Below, one piece after another: positions 10,571 through 21,068 of a DNA stretch of 24,089 bases (its first letter is position 1; every line of letters begins with the position of its first letter). The stretch comes from Penium margaritaceum (Eukaryota > Streptophyta > Zygnematophyceae > Desmidiales > Peniaceae), in the NCBI GenBank assembly GCA_023375785.1, contig SZWC01000097.1, positions 482,179-506,267 on the forward strand. The letters run 5' to 3'. Below the pieces are notes generated by a model that made no database searches, was not told the origin of the DNA, and was given only the letters and a program-made list of their open reading frames with translations. Made by a program: the position numbers and the translations under genes.

Positions 10571-11018
10571 TCGTCAGAAACACAGTGGTCAGAAACAAAC
10601 TGGTCAGAAACACAGTGGTCAGAAACACAGTGGTCAGAAATACAGTGGTCAGAGGCATACTTGTCGGAAACATAGTGGTCAGAAACACAGCGGTCAGAAA
10701 CAGAGTGCTCAGAAACACAGTGGTCAGAAACACAGTGGTCAGAGCCACAGTGGTCAGAAACACACTAGTCTGAAACACACTGGTCAGAAACACACTCGTC
10801 AGAAACACAGTGGTCAGAAACAAACTGGTCAGAAACACAGTGGTCAGAAACACAGTTGTCAGAAATACTGTGGTCAGAGGCATACTGGTCGGAAACATAG
10901 TGGTCAGAAACACAGCGGTCAGAAACACAGTGCTCAGAAACACAGTGGTCAGAAACACAGTGGTCAGAAAGACACTGGTCAGAAACACTCTGGTCAGAAA
11001 CACAGTGGTCGGACACAG
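10571..11018. repeat. 225-bp direct duplication (15 monomers)
   Basis: The segment starting TCGTCAG at 10571 recurs at 10796. Shared marks are the CAAAC monomer (10596 and 10821), a short divergent monomer near AGAGGCATAC, a TCGGAAACATAG monomer, CAGCGGTCAG and TGCTCAG. A third, more diverged relative lies at about 12440-12560, with AGAGGCTTAC and TCGAAAACATAG. The second copy leads into the 30-bp block. Confidence 0.9.
11006..11018. other. 13-bp length-variant monomer, left side of the 30-bp block
   Basis: TGGTCGGACACAG is two bases short. The same monomer, in the same surroundings (an AAGACAC monomer, then one ending CACTC), occurs at 11424. The two stretches are duplicates that bracket the 30-bp repeat block. 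Confidence 0.95.
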
Positions 11019-11048
11019 TGGTCAGAAACACAGTAGTCAGAAACACAC

Positions 11049-11348
11049 TGGTCAGAAACACACTCGTCAGAAACACAGTGGTCAGAAACACACTCGTCAG
11101 AAACACAGTGGTCAGAAACACACTCGTCAGAAACACAGTGGTCAGAAACACACTCGTCAGAAACACAGTGGTCAGAAACACACTCGTCAGAAACACAGTG
11201 GTCAGAAACACACTCGTCAGAAACACAGTGGTCAGAAACACACTCGTCAGAAACACAGTGGTCAGAAACACACTCGTCAGAAACACAGTGGTCAGAAACA
11301 CACTCGTCAGAAACACAGTGGTCAGAAACACACTCGTCAGAAACACAG
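11049..11348. repeat. 30-bp higher-order repeat (2 monomers), 10 copies
   Basis: TGGTCAGAAACACAC alternates strictly with TCGTCAGAAACACAG for ten copies. TCGTCAG occurs at 11064 and then every 30 bp to 11334. It is the shortest higher-order unit in the window. It is flanked on both sides by the same short stretch ending in a 13-bp monomer (11006 and 11424). Confidence 0.97.
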
Positions 11349-11423
11349 TGGTCAGAAACACACTGGTCAGAAACACAGTGGTCAGAAAGACACTGGTCAG
11401 AAACACTCTGGTCAGAAACACAG

Positions 11424-11436
11424 TGGTCGGACACAG
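11424..11436. other. 13-bp length-variant monomer, right side of the 30-bp block
   Basis: TGGTCGGACACAG is identical to 11006-11018 and has the same two or three monomers before it. The offset is 418 bp, that is 28 monomers minus the two missing bases. Confidence 0.95.
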
Positions 11437-11766
11437 TGGTCAGAAACACAGTGGTCAGAAACACAGTGGTCAGAAACACAGTGGTCGGAAACACACTGCT
11501 CACAAACACAGTGGTCAGAAACACAGTGGTCATAAACACAGTGGTCAGAAACACATTGGTCAGAAACACAGTGGTCAGAAACACACTGGTCTGAAACACA
11601 CTGGTCAGAAACACAGTTTTCAGAAACACACTGGTCAGAAACACCCTGGTCAGGAACACACTAGTCACTAACGCAGTGGTCAGAAATACACTGGTAAGGA
11701 AGACAGTGGTGAGAAACACAGTGGTCAGGAACACAGTGGTTAGAAACATAGTGGTCAGAAACACAG

Positions 11767-11976
11767 TGGTCAGAAACAAAGTGGTGAGAAACACAGTGGT
11801 GAGAAACAAAGTGGTCAGAAACACACTGGTCAGAAACACAGTGGTCAGAAACACAATGGTCAGAAACACAGTGGTCAGAAACAAAGTGGTGAGAAACACA
11901 GTGGTGAGAAACAAAGTGGTCAGAAACACACTGGTCAGAAACACAGTGGTCAGAAACACAATGGTCAGAAACACAG
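11767..11976. repeat. 105-bp direct repeat, two copies
   Basis: A CAAAG monomer followed by TGGTGAG, a second TGGTGAG with CAAAG, and then CACAC, CACAG and CACAA endings occurs at 11767 and again at 11872. The offset is seven monomers. Confidence 0.9.
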
Positions 11977-13086
11977 AAGTCAGAAACATACTGGTCAGGA
12001 ATACAGTGGTCAGAAACACATTGGTCAGAAATTCACTGGCCAGAGGCACACTGGTGAGAAAGACAGTGGTCAGAAACACAGTGGTAAGAAACACAGTGGT
12101 CAGAAACACAGTGGTCACAGACACAGTGGTTAGAAATACAGTGGTGGAAAACATAGTGGCCAGAGGCACAGTGGTCAGAAACACACTGGTGAGAAACACA
12201 GTGCTCAGAAACACCGTGGTCAGAAACACACTGGTCAGAACAACAGTGGTCAGAAACACAGTGGTCAGAAACACAATGGTCAAAAACAAAGTGGTCATAA
12301 ACACACTGGTGAGAAACACAATGGTAAAAAACACAGTGGTCAGAGACACAGTGGTCAGAAACACACTGGTCAGAAACACAGTGGTCAGAAACACACTGGT
12401 GTGAAACACACTGGACAGAAACACACTGGTCAGAAACACAGTGGTCAGGAACGAACTGGTCAGAAACACAGTGGTCAGAAACACAGTGGTCAGAAATGCA
12501 CTGGACAGAGGCTTACTGATCGAAAACATAGTGGTCAGAAACACAGCGGTCAGAAACACTGTGGTCAGAAACATAGTGGTCAGAAACACAGTGGTCAGAA
12601 ACACAGTGGTCAGAGACACAGTGGTCAGAAACACAGTGGTCAGAAACACAGTGGTCAAAGACACACTGGTCAGAAACACAGTGGTCCGAAACACAGTGGT
12701 CAGAAACACAATGGTCACAAACACAGTGGTCAGAAAAACAGTGGTCAGGAGAAAAGGGGTCAGAAACACACTGGACAGATACACACCGGTCAAAAACACA
12801 GTGGTCAGCAACACAGTGGTCAGAAACACAGTGGTCAGAAACACGCTGGTCAGAAACAAAGGGGTCAGAACCACAGTGGTCAGAAACACAGTGGTCAAAA
12901 GCATACTGGTCAGAAACACAGTGGTCAGAAACACAGTGGTCAGAAACCCAGTGGTCAGAAACACACTGGTCAGAAACACAGCAGTTAGAAACACACTGGT
13001 GAGAGGCACACTGGTCAGAAACACAGTGGTCAGAAACACACTGGTCAGAAACACACTGGTCAGAAACACAGTGGTCAGAAACACAC

Positions 13087-13236
13087 TGTTCAGAAACACA
13101 GTGGTCAGAAACACACTGGTCAGAAACACACTGGTCAGAAACACAGTGGTCAGAAACACACTGTTCAGAAACACAGTGGTCAGAAACACACTGGTCAGAA
13201 ACACACTGGTCAGAAACACACTGGTCAGAAATACAT
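13087..13236. repeat. 75-bp direct repeat, two copies
   Basis: The rare TGTTCAG monomer at 13087 and the four monomers after it recur from 13162. The offset is five monomers. Confidence 0.85.
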
Positions 13237-13895
13237 TGGTCAGAAACACAGTGGTGAGAAACACAGTGTTCAGAAGCACACAGGTCAGAAACACACTGGT
13301 CAGAAACACAGTGGCCAGAAATACAGTGGCAAGAAACACAGTGGACAGAAACACACTGGACAGAAACACAGTGGTCCGAAACACAGTGGTCAGAAACACT
13401 GTTGTAAGAAACACACTGCTCAGAAACACAGTGGTCAGGAACACACTGGTGAGAAACACATTGGTCAGAAACACAGTGGTCAAAAACACAATCGTCAGAA
13501 ACACATTGGTCAGAAACACACGGGTCAGAAACACACTGGTCAGAAACACGCTGGTCAGAAACACACTGGTTAAAGACACACTGGTCAGAAACACAGTGGT
13601 CAGAAACACAATGGTCAGAAACACACTGGTCAGAAACACAGTGGTCAGAAACACACTAGTCAGAAACACACTGGTCAGAAACACAGTGGTCAGAAACACA
13701 CTGGTCAGAAAGACACTGGTCTGAAACACAGTGGTCAGAAACACATGGTCAGAAACACAGTGGTCAGAAACACAGCGGTCAAAAACACAGTGCTCAGAAA
13801 CACAATGGTCAGAAACACAGTTGACATGAACACAGTGGTCAGAAACACACTGGCCAGAAACACACTGGTCAGAAACACAGTGGTCAGAAACACAG

Positions 13896-14015
13896 TGGTC
13901 AGAAACATAGTGGTCAGAAACACAGTTGTCAGAAACACAGTGGTCAGAAACACAGTGGTCAGAAACATAGTGGTCAGAAACACAGTTGTCAGAAACACAG
14001 TGGTCAGAAACACAG
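13896..14015. repeat. 60-bp direct repeat, two copies
   Basis: A CATAG monomer followed by TTGTCAG's neighbourhood repeats at 13896 and 13956. Four monomers are duplicated, and the second copy changes at its end to a CACGC monomer followed by TGGTTAG. Confidence 0.85.
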
Positions 14016-14120
14016 TGGTCAGAAACACGCTGGTTAGAAACACACTGGTCAGAAACACAGTGGTCAGAAACAAAGTGGTCAAAAACACACTGGTCAGACA
14101 CACAGTGGTCAGAAACACAC

Positions 14121-14131
14121 TGGTATTACAG
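14121..14131. other. 11-bp monomer, the shortest in the window
   Basis: TGGTATTACAG has lost four bases and has a different centre. It is the only monomer of this length. It may mark an old breakpoint or end-joining scar within the array. The upstream and downstream monomers are ordinary. Confidence 0.9.
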
Positions 14132-14971
14132 TGGTCAGAAACACACTGGTCAGAAACGAACTGGTCAGAAACACACTGGTTAGAAACACAGTGGTCAGAA
14201 ACACACTGGTCAGAAATACACTAGTCAGGAAGACAGTGGTCAGAAACACAATGGTCATGAACACACTGGTCAGAAAAACAGTGGTCCGAAACACAGTGGT
14301 CAGAAACACAGTGGTGAGAAACACACTGGTCAGATACATAGTTGTCAGAAACACAGTGGTCAGAAACACAGTGGTCCGGAAGACAGTGGTCAGAAACACA
14401 CTGGTCAGAAACACACTGGTCAGAAACACAGTGGTCAGAAACACACTGGTCAGAAACACAGTGGTCAGAAACACAGTGATCAGAAACACATAGGTCAGAA
14501 ACACACTGGTCAGAATCACAGTGGTCAGAAACACACTGGTCAGAAACACACTAGTCAGAAACACACTGGTTAGAAACACAGTGGTCAGAAACACACAGGT
14601 CAGAAATACACTGGTCAGAAACACAGTGGTCAGAAACACACTGGTCAGAAACACAGTGGTCAGAAACACAGTGGTCCAAAACATAGTTGTCAGAAACAAA
14701 GTGGTGAGAAACACTCTCGTCAGAAACACAGTGGTCAGAATCACAGTGGTCAGAAAAACAGTGGTCAGAAACACAGTGGTCAGAAACACACTGGTCAGAG
14801 ATACACTGGTCAGAAACACAGTCGTCAGAAGCACACTGGTCAGAAACACACTGGTCATAAAGATAGTGGTCAGAAACACAGTGCTCAGAAACACACTGGT
14901 CAGAAACACACTGGTCAAAAACACAGTGGTTAGAAACACAGTTGTCAGAAACACAGTGGTCAGAAACACAC

Positions 14972-15061
14972 TGGTCTGAAACACACTCCTCAGAAACACA
15001 GTGGTCAGAAACACACTGGTCTGAAACACACTCCTCAGAAACACAGTGGTCAGAAACACAC
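14972..15061. repeat. 45-bp direct repeat with TCCTCAG monomer, two copies
   Basis: TGGTCTGAAACACAC followed by TCCTCAGAAACACAG and a consensus monomer occurs at 14972 and 15017. The same TGGTCTG and TCCTCAG pair appears once at about 21777-21806 in the second large superunit. Confidence 0.9.
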
Positions 15062-15630
15062 TGGTCAGGAACACACTGGTCAGAAACACACTTGTCAGAA
15101 ACACACTGGTCAGAAACACAGTGGTCAGAAACACAGAGGTTAGAAACACACTGGTCAGAGGCACACTGGTCAGAAACACACTGGTCAGAAACTCACTGGT
15201 CAGAAACACAGTGGTCAGAAACACAGTTGTCAGAAACATAGTGGTCAGAAACACAGTGGTCACAAACACAGCGGTGACAAACAGAGCGGTCAGGAACACT
15301 CTGGTCTGAAACACACTGGTCAGAAACACAGTGGTCAGAAACACACTGGTTAGAAACACAGTGGTCTGAAACACAGCGGTCGGAAACAAACTGGTCAGAA
15401 ACACAGTGGTCAGAAACACAGTGGTCAGAAACATAGTGGTCAGAAACCCAGTGTCAGAAACACAGTGCTCAGAAACACAATGGTCAGAAACACACTGGTC
15501 AGAAACACAGTGGTCAGAAAAACACTGGTCAGAAACACAGTGGTCAGAAACACAGTGGTCAGAAACACAGTGGTCAGAAACAAACTGGTCACAAAGACAT
15601 TGGTCAGCAACAGAGTGGTCATAAACACAC

Positions 15631-15657
15631 TGGTCAGAAACAGTGTCAGATACACAG
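15631..15657. other. Tandem 13-bp and 14-bp monomers, shared superunit landmark
   Basis: TGGTCAGAAACAG is followed by TGTCAGATACACAG, a combined loss of three bases. The equivalent pairs are at 19632 and 22673. There the second monomer begins TTTCAG, so it differs by one substitution. Confidence 0.93.
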
Positions 15658-15867
15658 TGCTTAGAAACACACTGGTCAGAAACACACCGGTCAGAAACAC
15701 AGTGGTCAGAAACACACTGGTCAGAAACACAGTGGTCAGAAACACAGTGGTCAGAAACCCAGTCGTCAGAAACACAGTGGTCAGAAACAAATTGGTCAGA
15801 AAAAAAGTGGTCATGAACACACTGGTCAGATACACAGTGGTCAGAAACACAGTGGTCAGAGACACAG

Positions 15868-16077
15868 TGGTCAGAAACATAGTGGTCAGAAACACACTGG
15901 TCCTTAACACACTGGTCAGAATCACACAGGTCAGAGACACACTCGGCACAGAGACAGTGGTCAGAAACACAGTGGTCAGAAGCACAGAGGTCAGAAACAC
16001 ACTGGTCGGAGCCACACTCGTCAGAAACACTGTGGTCAGAAACGCACTGGTCAGGAACACAGTGGTCAGGAACACAC
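15868..16077. repeat. Partial 300-bp unit preceding the 60-bp block
   Basis: This 14-monomer stretch carries the marks of the 300-bp unit's second part: TGGTCCTTAACACAC at 15898, AGAATCACAC, CGGCACAGAGACAG, AGAAGCACAG, AGAGCCACAC, a CACTG monomer, AACGCAC and two GGAACAC monomers. It lacks the AAATACTT start. A full copy follows the 60-bp block at 17098. Confidence 0.88.
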
Positions 16078-17097
16078 TGGTCAGAAACACAGTGGTCAGC
16101 AACACACTGGTCAGAAACACACTAGTCAGAAACACACTGGTCAGAAACACAGTGGTCAGCAACACACTGGTCAGAAACACACTAGTCAGAAACACACTGG
16201 TCAGAAACACAGTGGTCAGCAACACACTGGTCAGAAACACACTAGTCAGAAACACACTGGTCAGAAACACAGTGGTCAGCAACACACTGGTCAGAAACAC
16301 ACTAGTCAGAAACACACTGGTCAGAAACACAGTGGTCAGCAACACACTGGTCAGAAACACACTAGTCAGAAACACACTGGTCAGAAACACAGTGGTCAGC
16401 AACACACTGGTCAGAAACACACTAGTCAGAAACACACTGGTCAGAAACACAGTGGTCAGCAACACACTGGTCAGAAACACACTAGTCAGAAACACACTGG
16501 TCAGAAACACAGTGGTCAGCAACACACTGGTCAGAAACACACTAGTCAGAAACACACTGGTCAGAAACACAGTGGTCAGCAACACACTGGTCAGAAACAC
16601 ACTAGTCAGAAACACACTGGTCAGAAACACAGTGGTCAGCAACACACTGGTCAGAAACACACTAGTCAGAAACACACTGGTCAGAAACACAGTGGTCAGC
16701 AACACACTGGTCAGAAACACACTAGTCAGAAACACACTGGTCAGAAACACAGTGGTCAGCAACACACTGGTCAGAAACACACTAGTCAGAAACACACTGG
16801 TCAGAAACACAGTGGTCAGCAACACACTGGTCAGAAACACACTAGTCAGAAACACACTGGTCAGAAACACAGTGGTCAGCAACACACTGGTCAGAAACAC
16901 ACTAGTCAGAAACACACTGGTCAGAAACACAGTGGTCAGCAACACACTGGTCAGAAACACACTAGTCAGAAACACACTGGTCAGAAACACAGTGGTCAGC
17001 AACACACTGGTCAGAAACACACTAGTCAGAAACACACTGGTCAGAAACACAGTGGTCAGCAACACACTGGTCAGAAACACACTAGTCAGAAACACAC
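16078..17097. repeat. 60-bp higher-order repeat (4 monomers), exactly 17 copies
   Basis: The unit is a CACAG monomer, TGGTCAGCAACACAC, a CACAC monomer and TAGTCAGAAACACAC. The spacing is exactly 60 bp for 17 copies, and no differences were noticed by eye. The block lies between a partial and a full copy of the 300-bp unit and is absent from the equivalent place in superunit 2. It is therefore a lineage-specific expansion within superunit 1. Confidence 0.98.
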
Positions 17098-17397
17098 TGG
17101 TCAGAAACACAGTGGTCAGAAATACTTTGGTCAGAAACAAAGTGGTCAGAAACAGAGTGGTCAGAATCTCAGTGGTCAGAAACACACTGGTCAGAAACAT
17201 AGTGGTCAGAAACACACTGGTCCTTAACACACTGGTCAGAATCACACAGGTCAGAGACACACTCGGCACAGAGACAGTGGTCAGAAACACAGTGGTCAGA
17301 AGCACAGAGGTCAGAAACACACTGGTCAGAGCCACACTGGTCAGAAACACTGTGGTCAGAAACGCACTGGTCAGGAACACAGTGGTCAGGAACACAC
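17098..17397. repeat. Single full 300-bp unit in superunit 1
   Basis: It carries the AAATACTT monomer (17113), CAAAG, CAGAG, AGAATCTCAG, CATAG, TGGTCCTTAACACAC (17218) and the later marks of the unit. In its details, AGAATCTCAG followed by TGGTCAG and the CACTG monomer at about 17341, it matches the last of the four copies in superunit 2 (20769-21068) better than the first three. Confidence 0.92.
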
Positions 17398-17923
17398 TGG
17401 TCAGAAACACAGTGGTCAGAAACACAGCGGTCACAAACACAGTGGTCAGAAACACACTTGTCTGAATAGCACTTGTCAGAAACACAGTGGTCATAAAACA
17501 CACAGGTCAGAAACACAGTGGTGAGAAACACATTGTTCCGAAACACAGGGGTAAAAAACGCAGTGGTCAGAAAAACAGTGGTCAGAATCACACCGGTCAG
17601 AAACACAGTGGTCAGGAACACAGTGGTCAGAAGCACAGTGGTTAGAGACATGCTGGTCAGAAACAAACTGGTCAGAAACACCGTGGTCAGAAACACACTA
17701 GTCAGAAACACAGTGGTCATAAACACACTGGTCAGAAACACAGTGGTCAGAAACACAGTGGTCAGAAATACACTGGTCAGAAAGACACTGGTCAGAAAGA
17801 CATTGGTCAGAAACACACTGGTCAGAAACACACTGGTCAGAAACACAGTGGTCAGAAACACACTGGTCAGAAACACAGTGGTCAGAAACACAGAGGTCAG
17901 AAACACAGTGGTCAGAAACACAG
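17398..17923. repeat. Superunit segment shared with 21069-21560
   Basis: Diverged monomers match superunit 2 in order: TTGTCTGAATAGCAC, TTGTCAG, the 16-mer, TGGTGAG, TTGTTCCG, a GGGGT segment, AACGCAG, CACCGG, GGAACAC, AGAGACATGC, CAAAC, CACCG and TAGTCAG. The two stretches run together for about 450 bp and separate where the 90-bp block starts. No gene is visible. Confidence 0.9.
17488..17503. other. 16-bp length-variant monomer, paired with 21159-21174
   Basis: TGGTCATAAAACACAC has one extra A. The identical monomer occurs at 21159, and these are the only two insertions of a base in the whole window. Both follow a TGAATAGCAC monomer by two monomers. Confidence 0.95.
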
Positions 17924-19183
17924 TGGTCAGCAACACAGTGGTCAGAAACACAGTGGTCAGAAATACACTGGTCAGAAAGACAGCGGTCAGAAACACAGTG
18001 GTCAGAAACACAGTGGTCAGCAACACAGTGGTCAGAAACACAGTGGTCAGAAATACACTGGTCAGAAAGACAGCGGTCAGAAACACAGTGGTCAGAAACA
18101 CAGTGGTCAGCAACACAGTGGTCAGAAACACAGTGGTCAGAAATACACTGGTCAGAAAGACAGCGGTCAGAAACACAGTGGTCAGAAACACAGTGGTCAG
18201 CAACACAGTGGTCAGAAACACAGTGGTCAGAAATACACTGGTCAGAAAGACAGCGGTCAGAAACACAGTGGTCAGAAACACAGTGGTCAGCAACACAGTG
18301 GTCAGAAACACAGTGGTCAGAAATACACTGGTCAGAAAGACAGCGGTCAGAAACACAGTGGTCAGAAACACAGTGGTCAGCAACACAGTGGTCAGAAACA
18401 CAGTGGTCAGAAATACACTGGTCAGAAAGACAGCGGTCAGAAACACAGTGGTCAGAAACACAGTGGTCAGCAACACAGTGGTCAGAAACACAGTGGTCAG
18501 AAATACACTGGTCAGAAAGACAGCGGTCAGAAACACAGTGGTCAGAAACACAGTGGTCAGCAACACAGTGGTCAGAAACACAGTGGTCAGAAATACACTG
18601 GTCAGAAAGACAGCGGTCAGAAACACAGTGGTCAGAAACACAGTGGTCAGCAACACAGTGGTCAGAAACACAGTGGTCAGAAATACACTGGTCAGAAAGA
18701 CAGCGGTCAGAAACACAGTGGTCAGAAACACAGTGGTCAGCAACACAGTGGTCAGAAACACAGTGGTCAGAAATACACTGGTCAGAAAGACAGCGGTCAG
18801 AAACACAGTGGTCAGAAACACAGTGGTCAGCAACACAGTGGTCAGAAACACAGTGGTCAGAAATACACTGGTCAGAAAGACAGCGGTCAGAAACACAGTG
18901 GTCAGAAACACAGTGGTCAGCAACACAGTGGTCAGAAACACAGTGGTCAGAAATACACTGGTCAGAAAGACAGCGGTCAGAAACACAGTGGTCAGAAACA
19001 CAGTGGTCAGCAACACAGTGGTCAGAAACACAGTGGTCAGAAATACACTGGTCAGAAAGACAGCGGTCAGAAACACAGTGGTCAGAAACACAGTGGTCAG
19101 CAACACAGTGGTCAGAAACACAGTGGTCAGAAATACACTGGTCAGAAAGACAGCGGTCAGAAACACAGTGGTCAGAAACACAG
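17924..19183. repeat. 90-bp higher-order repeat (6 monomers), exactly 14 copies
   Basis: TGGTCAGCAACACAG recurs at 17924 and every 90 bp to 19094. The other marks are AAATACAC, AAAGACAG and a CGGTCAG monomer. Copies look identical by eye. The array ends where the next monomer at 19184 is TGGTCAGAAACACAC. It is missing from superunit 2, whose sequence departs at about 21560. Confidence 0.98.
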
Positions 19184-19437
19184 TGGTCAGAAACACACTG
19201 GTCAGAAACAGAGTGGTCTGAAACACAGCGGTCGGAAACAAACTGGTCAGAAACACAGTGGTCAGAAACACAGTGGTCAGAAACACAGTGGTCAGCAACA
19301 CACTGGTCAGAAACACACTAGTCAGAAACACAGAGGTCAGAAACACAGCTGTCAGAAATTCACTGGACAAAGGCACACTGGTCGGAACATAGCAGTCAGA
19401 AATACAGTGGTCAGAAACACAGTGGTCAGAAACATAG
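19184..19437. repeat. Superunit 1 tail
   Basis: Marks here are a CAGAG monomer, TGGTCTG, CAGCGG, TCGGAAACAAAC, TGGTCAGCAACACAC, AGGTCAG, CTGTCAGAAATTCAC, TGGACAAAGGCACAC and the 14-mer TGGTCGGAACATAG at 19379. The same order closes superunit 2 at 22315-22478 and appears again, modified, at 22940-23165. Confidence 0.88.
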
Positions 19438-19868
19438 TGGTCAGAAACCCAGTGTCAGAAACACAGTGGTCAGAAACACAATGGTCAAAAACACACTGAT
19501 CAGAAACACAGTGGTCAGAACAACACTGGTCAGAAACACAGTGGTCAGAAACACAGTGGTCAGAAACACAGTGGTCAGAAACAAACTGGTCAGAAACACA
19601 TTGGTCAGAAACAGAGTGGTCATAAACACACTGGTCAGAAACAGTTTCAGATACTCAGTGGTTAGAAACACACTGGTCAGAAACACACCGGTCAGAAACA
19701 CAGTGGTCAGAAACACACTGGTCAGAAACACAGTGGTCAGAAACACAGTGGTCAGAAACCCAGTCGTCAGAAACACAGTGGTCAGAAACAAATTGGTCAG
19801 AAAAAAAGTGGTCATGAACACACTGGTCAGATACACAGTGGTCAGAAACACAGTGGTCAGAAAGACAC

Positions 19869-21068
19869 TGGTCAGAAACACAGTGGTCAGAAATACTTTG
19901 GTCAGAAACAAAGTGGTCAGAAACAGAGTGGTCAGAATCTCAGTCGTCAGAAACACACTGGTCAGAAACATAGTGGTCAGAAACACACTGGTCCTTAACA
20001 CACTGGTCAGAATCACACTGGTCAGAAACACACTCGGCAGAGAGACAGTGGTCAGAAACACAGTGGTCAGAAGCACAGAGGTCAGAAACACACTGGTCAG
20101 AGCCACACTCGTCAGAAACACAGTGGTCAGAAACGCACTGGTCAGGAACACAGTGGTCAGGAACACACTGGTCAGAAACACAGTGGTCAGAAATACTTTG
20201 GTCAGAAACAAAGTGGTCAGAAACAGAGTGGTCAGAATCTCAGTCGTCAGAAACACACTGGTCAGAAACATAGTGGTCAGAAACACACTGGTCCTTAACA
20301 CACTGGTCAGAATCACACTGGTCAGAAACACACTCGGCAGAGAGACAGTGGTCAGAAACACAGTGGTCAGAAGCACAGAGGTCAGAAACACACTGGTCAG
20401 AGCCACACTCGTCAGAAACACAGTGGTCAGAAACGCACTGGTCAGGAACACAGTGGTCAGGAACACACTGGTCAGAAACACAGTGGTCAGAAATACTTTG
20501 GTCAGAAACAAAGTGGTCAGAAACAGAGTGGTCAGAATCTCAGTCGTCAGAAACACACTGGTCAGAAACATAGTGGTCAGAAACACACTGGTCCTTAACA
20601 CACTGGTCAGAATCACACTGGTCAGAAACACACTCGGCAGAGAGACAGTGGTCAGAAACACAGTGGTCAGAAGCACAGAGGTCAGAAACACACTGGTCAG
20701 AGCCACACTCGTCAGAAACACAGTGGTCAGAAACGCACTGGTCAGGAACACAGTGGTCAGGAACACACTGGTCAGAAACACAGTGGTCAGAAATACTTTG
20801 GTCAGAAACAAAGTGGTCAGAAACAGAGTGGTCAGAATCTCAGTGGTCAGAAACACACTGGTCAGAAACATAGTGGTCAGAAACACACTGGTCCTTAACA
20901 CACTGGTCAGAATCACACTGGTCAGAAACACACTCGGCAGAGAGACAGTGGTCAGAAACACAGTGGTCAGAAGCACAGAGGTCAGAAACACACTGGTCAG
21001 AGCCACACTCGTCAGAAACACTGTGGTCAGAAACGCACTGGTCAGGAACACAGTGGTCAGGAACACAC
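19869..21068. repeat. 300-bp higher-order repeat (20 monomers), 4 copies
   Basis: The AAATACTT monomer is at 19884, 20184, 20484 and 20784, and TGGTCCTTAACACAC at 19989, 20289, 20589 and 20889. Copies one to three share a TCGTCAG after AGAATCTCAG and a CACAG monomer late in the unit. Copy four has TGGTCAG and CACTG at those places, as in the single copy of superunit 1. The fourth copy therefore keeps the older state and the first three share newer changes. Confidence 0.96.

Larger units (their letters stand above)
11437..15436. repeat. Four-kilobase region of diverged monomers, no gene
   Basis: There is no large clean higher-order block here. Small recent duplications are visible: 105 bp twice at 11767-11976, 75 bp twice at 13087-13236, 60 bp twice at 13896-14015 and 45 bp twice at 14972-15061. 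There is a 14-mer at 13732 and a unique 11-mer at 14121. The end (15350-15436), with TGGTCTG, CAGCGG, TCGGAAACAAAC and CATAG, resembles 19199-19437 and 22940-23165, so it is probably the tail of an earlier superunit. No coding or RNA feature is supported. Confidence 0.85.
15437..19437. repeat. Large superunit 1, about 4.0 kb
   Basis: It is delimited by the pair of an AAACCCAG monomer and a 14-bp TGTCAGAAACACAG (14-mer at 15452, next at 19453). Internal landmarks shared with superunit 2, in order, are a short 13+14-bp pair at 15631, the AAAAAAAG monomer near 15800, TGGTCATGAACACAC, TGGTCCTTAACACAC at 15898 and 17218, the TGAATAGCAC monomer near 17458, the 16-mer at 17488 and the CTGTCAGAAATTCAC monomer near 19350. 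Its extra length comes from the 60-bp and 90-bp blocks. No gene is visible. Confidence 0.9.

Noticed and set aside
10994..14101. Open frame of over 1,000 codons on the minus strand, and other long frames such as minus 4457-7294 (945 codons), minus 8790-11003 (737), minus 17169-19376 (735) and plus 15465-17465 (666)
   Set aside because: They follow from the stop-free 15-bp unit. Both strands and several frames are open over the same DNA, register changes occur inside the frames, there is no non-repeat domain, signal peptide or credible start region, and substitutions show no preference for silent sites.
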